From assembly GCF_012641475.1 (NCBI RefSeq), contig NZ_JABAIL010000004.1, positions 124,001 through 188,000 on the forward strand: DNA of 64,000 bases. The letters run 5' to 3'. The notes under the pieces were generated by a model. That model saw nothing but the letters and a program-made list of their open reading frames with translations, searched no databases and was not told where the DNA came from. The stretch comes from Flammeovirga agarivorans (GTDB lineage: Bacteria > Bacteroidota > Bacteroidia > Cytophagales > Flammeovirgaceae). The position numbers and the translations under genes were made by a program. Below are positions 55,281 through 62,126 of the stretch, in pieces. Positions within the stretch are counted from its first letter, which is position 1. Each line of letters opens with the position of its first letter.

Positions 55281-57680
55281 ATGACAAAAAGATATCTATT
55301 CATAATCTCGCTATTCATTTTTCTTTCTAACATCGCTTATTCTCAAGTTACTTTGAGTGGTGTCGTAACACTTTCCACTACTCAAAAGTCAGAGGCGGGT
55401 GTTGATGTTTTTGTTAAAGGTACTTACAGTAAAGTAGTCACTAATAAGAAAGGTTATTATCAGATTAAAGGTTTAAAACTTGGTGAAACCTATACCATTG
55501 GAGCCTTTAAATACGGGTTTTCACCAGTTGAAAAGGTGATTAAGGTGGATAAGAAAAATATTCAGATCAATTTTACATTAAGACCATTAGAGAAAGTTTT
55601 GGATGAAGTGGCTGTAATTGATCAAAACTCTGAGGCTGAAATCACAAGGTTAGAAGCTGTTGAGGGAACTTCAATCTATGAAGGAAAGAAAAGTGAGGTA
55701 ATTAATATAGATAACTTAACGGCCAACTTAGCAACAAACAATTCAAGACAAGTATACAATCGAGTACCAGGTTTAAATATTTGGGAAAGTGACGGAGCTG
55801 GTATACAGTTGGGTATTGGAGGTAGAGGATTAAGCCCTAACCGTACTTCAAACTTTAATACTAGACAAAATGGTTATGATATAGCAGCAGATGCATTAGG
55901 GTATCCTGAAAGTTATTATACACCACCTTTAGAAGCTGTTCAAGAAGTACAGATCGTAAGAGGAGCAGCATCTTTACAATATGGTACTCAGTTTGGAGGA
56001 CTCTTGAACTTCAAAATGAAAAAGGGAAATCCAGAAAAGCCATTTGAATTTCAGACAAGACAAACGGTTGGTTCTTTTGGGTTATTTAACTCATTTAATA
56101 GTATTGGTGGACAGAAAGGTGATGTCAATTATTATGCAATGTACCAATACAAAAGAGGAGATGGATGGAGACCTAATTCTGGGTTTAATGTTAATACTGT
56201 TTTTACAGGTGTTGAATATGAGGTAAATGATAAATTCAAAATAGGAGTAGAGTTTACTCATATGGACTATTTAGCTCAACAACCAGGTGGATTAACGGAT
56301 GAAGAGTTTTACAAAGATCCAAGAGCATCATATACTGATCAGAATTGGTTTAAAGTAAATTGGAACATTGCGTCTGTGAATTTACAGTATCAATTTACAC
56401 CTAAGGCTAAGATTGAGATGAGAAATTTTGGTTTGTATGCTTCAAGAGATGCCTTAGGTATTAATTTGAATAAAGAGAATCCATACAGTGAACCGAGGTT
56501 ATTAGTATCAGACCAGTTTAGAAATGTGGGTTCTGAGATCAGATATATGCAGCATTATGATATTAATGGAAAATCAAATGTGTTTGTATTAGGAACTAGG
56601 TTATATCATGGTAATGATGATAAAAAACAAGGTGATGCTAGTGATGGTAATGATGCAGATTTTACTTTCTCGCATCCGGATAGCTTATTATCAGATCATA
56701 ATTTCCAGATACAGAACTATGCATTCTTTGCGGAAAACATTTTTCAAATTACAGATAAATTTTCAGTAACACCTGGTATACGTTTTGAGATTATTAAAAC
56801 TACAGGTAAAGGATATTATCAAAAAATATTCTTTGAAACAGGGGATGACGGTTTAATAGAAAAAATTACTAGACCTGAACAAGATAATATTATCAACGAC
56901 AGAACTATTCTTATTGGTGGTGTTGGGGTAAGTTATAAACCTAATAATGATCTTGAGGTTTATGCTAATGTATCTCAAAACTATAGAGCAATTACTTATT
57001 CTGATTTGAGATCGTTAAACTCGAATATCAGAATTGATCCTGATATGAAAGATGAAAGTGGATACTCAGCGGATTTGGGGGTAAGAGGTAGTTTGCCTTG
57101 GTTATCTTATGATGTGAGTGGTTTCTATTTAAGATACAATGATAAAATAGGTTTAGCGAATCCAGCGAACCCAATTCGTACCAATATTGCAGATGCCTAT
57201 ACACTAGGTGTAGAATCTTATGCAGAATTCAAACTGTTAGAGATTTTATCTCCTTTATCGGATTATAGATTTAACGTGTTTGGCAATGTAGCTTTTATTC
57301 AAGGAAAATACATTTCAGACGATCGAGTTTATGATGGAAATGATGTTGAATTAGTTCCTCCTTTTAATATTAAGAGTGGTATTAATACAGGATATAAATC
57401 CTTCAACTTGTCTCTTCAATATACTTATGTTGAAAAGCAATACACTGATGCCGCTAACTCTGAAAAGCCATTGCCTGACGGTATTTATGGTCCAATTCCA
57501 GCATATTATGTAATGGATTTGTCGATGAAATATGTGTATAAGTGGTTTGGTGTTGAGACAGGGATAAACAACCTGACGAATAATATGTATTTTACTAGAA
57601 GAGCGACAGGGTATCCTGGGCCGGGTATTATACCTTCTGATGGACGTAATTATTATGTGACTTTACAGTTCAAAATATAG
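55281..57680 (+). CDS. TonB-dependent receptor
   Basis: Outer-membrane active transporter. Signal peptide 1-21 (LSNIAYSQ), then a carboxypeptidase-regulatory-like domain (VTLSGVVTLSTTQKSEAGVDVFVKG; residues 22-105), a TonB-box region, the plug (about 130-245: SRQVYNRVPGLNIWESDG...VQEVQIVRGAASLQYGTQFGG), and the barrel, ending FTRRATGYPGPGIIPSDGRNYYVTLQFKI. Plug sequence resembles the Fe(3+)-dicitrate receptor type. Six bases after the carboxylase homologue, so certainly co-transcribed. No companion SusD. Confidence 0.94.
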   Translation: MTKRYLFIISLFIFLSNIAYSQVTLSGVVTLSTTQKSEAGVDVFVKGTYSKVVTNKKGYYQIKGLKLGETYTIGAFKYGFSPVEKVIKVDKKNIQINFTLRPLEKVLDEVAVIDQNSEAEITRLEAVEGTSIYEGKKSEVINIDNLTANLATNNSRQVYNRVPGLNIWESDGAGIQLGIGGRGLSPNRTSNFNTRQNGYDIAADALGYPESYYTPPLEAVQEVQIVRGAASLQYGTQFGGLLNFKMKKGNPEKPFEFQTRQTVGSFGLFNSFNSIGGQKGDVNYYAMYQYKRGDGWRPNSGFNVNTVFTGVEYEVNDKFKIGVEFTHMDYLAQQPGGLTDEEFYKDPRASYTDQNWFKVNWNIASVNLQYQFTPKAKIEMRNFGLYASRDALGINLNKENPYSEPRLLVSDQFRNVGSEIRYMQHYDINGKSNVFVLGTRLYHGNDDKKQGDASDGNDADFTFSHPDSLLSDHNFQIQNYAFFAENIFQITDKFSVTPGIRFEIIKTTGKGYYQKIFFETGDDGLIEKITRPEQDNIINDRTILIGGVGVSYKPNNDLEVYANVSQNYRAITYSDLRSLNSNIRIDPDMKDESGYSADLGVRGSLPWLSYDVSGFYLRYNDKIGLANPANPIRTNIADAYTLGVESYAEFKLLEILSPLSDYRFNVFGNVAFIQGKYISDDRVYDGNDVELVPPFNIKSGINTGYKSFNLSLQYTYVEKQYTDAANSEKPLPDGIYGPIPAYYVMDLSMKYVYKWFGVETGINNLTNNMYFTRRATGYPGPGIIPSDGRNYYVTLQFKI

Positions 57681-57737
57681 AAAACGGCTTATTCTTGTTG
57701 GTTTAGTATGCTTGCAGCTATTATTATCTGCGTTTTC

Positions 57738-57767
57738 TTGTATGCCTTAATGTTTATGATAAATTTG
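57738..57767 (+). promoter_or_regulatory. Promoter of the TetR gene
   Basis: TTG at 57738-57740 (preceded by C), a 19-base spacer, then TAAATTTG at 57760-57767, an exact -7 element. The start would be near 57774. Confidence 0.72.
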
Positions 57768-57774
57768 TAATTTG

Positions 57775-57792
57775 ACAAAGATGAAACTTTGT
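57775..57792. promoter_or_regulatory. Candidate TetR operator
   Basis: ACAAAG (57775-57780), six bases, then CTTTGT (57787-57792). This inverted repeat lies at about the +1 to +18 position of the TetR promoter, where a self-regulating repressor would bind. The ACAAA/TTTGT halves recall those in the inverted repeat at 51595-51649, though the spacing differs. Confidence 0.5.
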
Positions 57793-57834
57793 TCATTCAT
57801 TTAACTTGAATTCATCCACTCATAATAATTTAGC

Positions 57835-58416
57835 ATGGCAAAGAGTATCGACGAAACTAAACTGCAACGTATTAAAGAAGCAACAATCGAAATGGTTGTA
57901 TCAAAAGGATATGGAGGGGCTTCTGTTTCGTCTATTGCTAAGAAAGCTCAAGTAGCGGATGGCTATTTATACAGACATTACCCTAGTAAAGCAGCATTAG
58001 TACAAGCATTATATTCTTCTAATATTGAATACTTCCGAAACTTAATTTTTAAGTACATGGAAGAACATGAGAAATTAGAAGAAGTGATTACACATTTTTG
58101 TTTCGAGATTTTTACCCTCGCAAATGAAAACCCATCAAGAGCAAAATTTATCAATATGTTGATGAACGATTATACATTCTTGATGTCAAAAGAAATGGTA
58201 TTAAAAATTCCAGAATCTTCAAAGAGGATGGTGGAAAGAGGTCATAAAACGGGAGAGGTTTCAAAAGAAATAAACGTTGAAATGTTCAACGCTGTATTCC
58301 CAGCAATTCCTATCCAATATGCATCGGCAAGAGCAACTGAAGTATTTAGTAAGGAGAAACTTACTGAGGAGGATGCTAAAATTGTTGCCCGTTTATGCAT
58401 AAATGCTTTAGCATAA
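57835..58416 (+). CDS. TetR/AcrR family transcriptional regulator
   Basis: N-terminal HTH (ASVSSIAKKAQVADGYLYRHYPSKAALVQALY, residues 28-60) of TetR type, then an all-helical ligand-binding part of about 130 residues with no identifiable ligand. At 193 residues it is normal length. It has its own promoter just after the TonB receptor and a candidate autoregulatory operator. Control of the preceding iron/carboxylase locus is plausible by position but unproven. Confidence 0.92.
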   Translation: MAKSIDETKLQRIKEATIEMVVSKGYGGASVSSIAKKAQVADGYLYRHYPSKAALVQALYSSNIEYFRNLIFKYMEEHEKLEEVITHFCFEIFTLANENPSRAKFINMLMNDYTFLMSKEMVLKIPESSKRMVERGHKTGEVSKEINVEMFNAVFPAIPIQYASARATEVFSKEKLTEEDAKIVARLCINALA

Positions 58417-58530
58417 TCATTCTATTATTCAAAGAAAAATACAGTTGAAACCGATGTAAAGTTTAACTATTTTAAGGATGTCGAAATAATTTTTTGACTT
58501 TCTTATGACTTTGAATAACTTTATAGAACA

Positions 58531-58690
58531 TTTTTCTGTACGTAATTGTTTACACAGAAAAACACTCTTTGCTTAATTTCTATTAAGTAAAGTGCACAAT
58601 CTTGAAAATGTCGTGTAAAAGGAGTAGTAGCCTTTTACAATTTATATTACTGAAGGTTAAAACAGACGGGTAAATTATCCGTCTTTTTTT
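58531..58690 (+). ncRNA. Candidate structured RNA or leader with terminator
   Basis: A stretch without an ORF holds three hairpins in a row: a 12-base bulged stem around 58561-58592 (CAC/GTG, TTT/AAA, CTTAA/TTAAG), a perfect nine-base stem TGTAAAAGG/CCTTTTACA (58614-58622 with 58631-58639, loop AGTAGTAG), and a terminator (58664-58690). A promoter-like TTTG-N18-TAACTTTA lies at 58494-58523. It could be a small RNA or a riboswitch/attenuator leader of the amidase that begins 48 bases later. No known family is recognised. Confidence 0.45.
58664..58690 (+). terminator. Rho-independent terminator upstream of the golvesin-amidase gene
   Basis: AGACGG (58664-58669) pairs with CCGTCT (58679-58684), followed by seven T. 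It is too far from the TetR stop (58416) to be the ordinary end of that gene alone and follows the structured stretch above. Confidence 0.8.
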
Positions 58691-58738
58691 GTACATTTAT
58701 TTTTTTGATTATTTCATATATAAATACTGACATTCCGG

Positions 58739-61732
58739 ATGTACAAGCATTTTTTTTCCCTATTGTACTTTTTTGCTTTAACGACATTATCCACTGCACA
58801 ATCTAAAAATGATGTTATTACTAAGTTTAATGAATATCTATTAGAAGCCAAGAATGGAGAATATCATTACCAACCAGATTCAACAGCAAGACTTGATACT
58901 GTCTATCTCAACAGTAAAAAGAAAAAACTTATTTTATTTTTAGGTAAACAATTTGAATACAGGCCTGTAAGAAATGAGGATGTCGAAGATGTCTATCAAA
59001 AAATAAGATTGCATCTTGGAGATACTTATAAACAATATGATATCACATTGTTTGTAGGTAAATCAGATAAATATGAAGCGAAAAAATTAGCTAAGAAAAA
59101 TAAGTGGCCAATTGCTCCAAAATGTGAATTTAAAGATCTGATTCCCAATATCAACAGATATAAACACACAGTTGATAAATCAAGAAATTTAACAAAGATT
59201 CCTCATAAACACCTTCCTCATGTAATTCGAGTAGATCAAGATAAGTATACCAAAGGGCTTTACGGAAAACATATAGCCTTATGGAATTCTCATGGTTGGT
59301 ATTATGAAAAATCTCAAGACAGATGGGAATGGCAGAGAGCGAGGTTGTTTCAGACGGTCGAAGATCTTCTTCCTACTTCATTTGTGTTGCCATATTTATC
59401 GCCAATGTTAGAAAATGCAGGAGCGAATGTTTATATGCCTCGGGAAAGAGATATTAAAATTCAATCTCTAGTGGTCGATAATGATGGGGATCGAAATGGA
59501 TATTCAGAGAAAGGGACAATTTATGCAGGAGGGAATGGTTTCCTTCATAAAGAGGTATATAATGATAATGAGCAGCCTTTCTCCTTGGGTACTTATAGAA
59601 AGTTCAGAGCCAATAAGAAAAAGGAAAATGTGATTCACTGGTCAACATTAGGTCAGGTGAAAGGGAATTTTGCTGTATATATTTCTTATGCTTCATTACC
59701 AATGAGTGTTGACGATGCTACGTATACTGTACATCATCAAGGTCAGCAATCAATATTTAAAGTCAATCAGAAGATGGGGGGTGGTACTTGGGTTTATTTA
59801 GGCCATTTCTATTTTGATGGATCTGAAGGAGAGGGAGTGAAGTTATCTTCTTATTCCAAGCATAACGAAAAGATGATTACCGCAGATGCTGTTCGATTTG
59901 GTGGAGGAGTTGGTAATATTCAGAGAGGAGGATCGACAAGTCGAAGAGCAAGGTTTTTAGAAGGTGCAAGATATAATTTACAATATGCAGGAGCTCCTCT
60001 TAATGTATATACACCCAACGAAAACAAAAATGATTACAAAGATGATTACCAATCTAGAGGGGAATGGGTGAATTGGATGGTAGGAGATACCTATGCGTTA
60101 AACCCTGAAATAGAAAATAAAGGATTAAATATTCCAATAGATTTATCATTAGCATTGCATACCAATTCTGGTATTTCAGAATCAGATACGACAGAAGGAA
60201 CATTGTTGATTTACAGTACAACTGACATGGAGAAGAATTTAATTTTTCCAGATCAACAATCAAGATATACCAATAGAGATCTTGCTGATATTGTACAAAC
60301 CCAAATTGTAGATGATATCAGAGTTTTATATGATTCTATATGGAATAGAAGAGAGTTATGGGACCGTCGATATAGCGAAGCTGTTTACCCTAACGTTCCT
60401 ACAATTTTAATAGAGCTACTTTCTCATCAAAATTTTAAAGACATGAGGTTTGCTATGAACCCTAAGTTCAAATTTGATGTAAGCAGAGCGATATATAAAG
60501 GGGTGCTTAAATATTTAGCGTATCAATACAACCAACCATATATTGTTCAACCATTAAAACCGGTAGCATTTTCAACATCGTTAAGTAATGGAGAAGCTAT
60601 ATTACAGTGGAAGCCCCAACTTGATCCATTAGAAAAAACGGCTGTTCCTACTTATTTTAAAGTATATACTAATATTAATAACAAAGGCTGGAGTAAAGGA
60701 GAAGTAGTAAAAGAGGCATATCACAAGGTTAAGGTGAGCAAAGGGGACATGTACCGATTTAAAGTAATAGCTTTTAATGAAGGTGGACAGAGTTTTCCAT
60801 CAGAAGAACTGGCCTTGGCTGATTTTGGAAACAAACCCTACTTGATTGTCAATGCATTCGAAAGAGTGTCGGGGCCATCTATAGTTGTGTCAGAGAATTT
60901 TAGTGGTTTTACAAACTTAGATGATGGTGTTGCAGATAATTATGATGTAAGTTTCACAGGTCATCAATATGATTTTAACCCTGCTTCTGAATGGATTGAT
61001 GACGATGCTCCAGGTCATGGAGCAAGTTATGCAGACTTAGAAACGACAGTTGTCAATGGGAATTCTCATGATTTTACTAAAATTCATGGTGAAGCATTTT
61101 ACTATCTACAGCAATCTTTTGTGTCAGTAAGTAAACAATCTGTAGTAGAAAACACTGTGCGTTTAACGGATTATCAGTTTGTTGATCTCTTATTTGGAGA
61201 ACAAAAATCCACTATGAATTCTCAAAAAGATAGCATTGAATATGAATGTTTTGATGATGTATTTAAAGACCGAATTAAGTCATTTTTGGATAAGAAAGGG
61301 AGTCAACTATTCTTATCAGGAGCATACATTGGTACTGATTTATTCTATTCAGAAGATGGGGTAAATAAAGGCCGTAAACATCCAGATGCAATATTTGGTA
61401 AGAACTATTTTCATTTTATAGGAAGGAGCAATCATGCAGACCGTTCTGGAAATATTTATGCTACAATGAAAGAATTTCCAAGTTTTAAAGACCTGACCTA
61501 TGCTAAAAGCTATTCTACTTCACTATATCCTGTAGAAGCCCCGGATGCAATAGATGCAGCAGATAAATCTACAAAAGTAATTGCAAGGTATGTTAGTAGT
61601 AATAAATCTGTGGGTATAGCCTACAAAGGAGACAAAAATGCAGTAGTTGCTTTAGGAATTCCGTTTGAGACGATTAATAAGGAACAAAAACGTATTGAAT
61701 TGATGAGGGAAATCATTGAATATTTTAAATAA
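58739..61732 (+). CDS. Secreted N-acetylmuramoyl-L-alanine amidase-like protein with golvesin and FnIII domains
   Basis: Signal peptide 1-20 (LTTLSTAQ). The Amidase_3 fold is split: H185 in LWNSHGWYY (first zinc ligand), H474 in LALHTNSG and E559 in ILIELLSHQ (catalytic glutamate). Between them lies a golvesin-C-like beta domain (about residues 300-390; VKGNFAVYISYASLP and GGGTWVYLGHFYFDGSEGEGV). A fibronectin III domain follows at about 605-695 (KPVAFSTSLSNGEAILQWKP), then a C-terminal region of roughly 300 residues of unknown role. Bacteroidota proteins of this type are often annotated as xanthan lyase without evidence. Peptidoglycan amidase is the better call. Confidence 0.87.
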   Translation: MYKHFFSLLYFFALTTLSTAQSKNDVITKFNEYLLEAKNGEYHYQPDSTARLDTVYLNSKKKKLILFLGKQFEYRPVRNEDVEDVYQKIRLHLGDTYKQYDITLFVGKSDKYEAKKLAKKNKWPIAPKCEFKDLIPNINRYKHTVDKSRNLTKIPHKHLPHVIRVDQDKYTKGLYGKHIALWNSHGWYYEKSQDRWEWQRARLFQTVEDLLPTSFVLPYLSPMLENAGANVYMPRERDIKIQSLVVDNDGDRNGYSEKGTIYAGGNGFLHKEVYNDNEQPFSLGTYRKFRANKKKENVIHWSTLGQVKGNFAVYISYASLPMSVDDATYTVHHQGQQSIFKVNQKMGGGTWVYLGHFYFDGSEGEGVKLSSYSKHNEKMITADAVRFGGGVGNIQRGGSTSRRARFLEGARYNLQYAGAPLNVYTPNENKNDYKDDYQSRGEWVNWMVGDTYALNPEIENKGLNIPIDLSLALHTNSGISESDTTEGTLLIYSTTDMEKNLIFPDQQSRYTNRDLADIVQTQIVDDIRVLYDSIWNRRELWDRRYSEAVYPNVPTILIELLSHQNFKDMRFAMNPKFKFDVSRAIYKGVLKYLAYQYNQPYIVQPLKPVAFSTSLSNGEAILQWKPQLDPLEKTAVPTYFKVYTNINNKGWSKGEVVKEAYHKVKVSKGDMYRFKVIAFNEGGQSFPSEELALADFGNKPYLIVNAFERVSGPSIVVSENFSGFTNLDDGVADNYDVSFTGHQYDFNPASEWIDDDAPGHGASYADLETTVVNGNSHDFTKIHGEAFYYLQQSFVSVSKQSVVENTVRLTDYQFVDLLFGEQKSTMNSQKDSIEYECFDDVFKDRIKSFLDKKGSQLFLSGAYIGTDLFYSEDGVNKGRKHPDAIFGKNYFHFIGRSNHADRSGNIYATMKEFPSFKDLTYAKSYSTSLYPVEAPDAIDAADKSTKVIARYVSSNKSVGIAYKGDKNAVVALGIPFETINKEQKRIELMREIIEYFK

Positions 61733-61861
61733 TGCAAAGTTTGTTGAATATTCATTCATTTATTTCTTAAATTGTATTAAAAACGTTAAGGTTGATAAAT
61801 TTAATAGACCATAACTTACTACAATACGTCTATATAAGAGATTGAAAAAATAAATCGTGTT

Positions 61862-61974
61862 ATGAAAAATCAAGAGAACGAAACAATGGTTCTTTTCACT
61901 TGATAAACAAACTAAACAAGCTTCAAGGCATATAATGCCGAATTTAAGAAAGCACCTTTAAGGTGCTTTTTTTT
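61862..61974 (+). ncRNA. Candidate structured RNA in the 61733-62126 gap
   Basis: Three hairpins follow one another: ATCAAG/CTTGAT (61869-61874 with 61899-61904) enclosing GAAC/GTTC (61876-61879 with 61889-61892); GGCAT/ATGCC (61927-61931 with 61935-61939); and the terminator at 61949-61974. The first also covers a possible 13-codon leader peptide (61862-61903). No known RNA family is recognised. It could be a small RNA or the end of the amidase transcript. The remaining bases to 62126 are very AT-rich with nothing else seen. Confidence 0.35.
61949..61974 (+). terminator. Rho-independent terminator
   Basis: AAAGCACC (61949-61956) pairs with GGTGCTTT (61962-61969) around TTTAA, with T to 61974. 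Confidence 0.9.
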
Positions 61975-62126
61975 ATGCCTAAAACACTATGAGCTAATTA
62001 TTAATTTTTCAGATTTATTGTACATGTTATTATTTAAATAATTTTTTGAATTATTAGATTAAATTATATAATTTTGAGTTATTATTTAAAATTAGTCTAA
62101 ATAAAATAGGGCTACTCAATTTTATA

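Noticed and set aside
58739-61732. Annotation as xanthan lyase
   Set aside because: That name is propagated for this architecture; the visible catalytic residues are those of an Amidase_3 peptidoglycan amidase.
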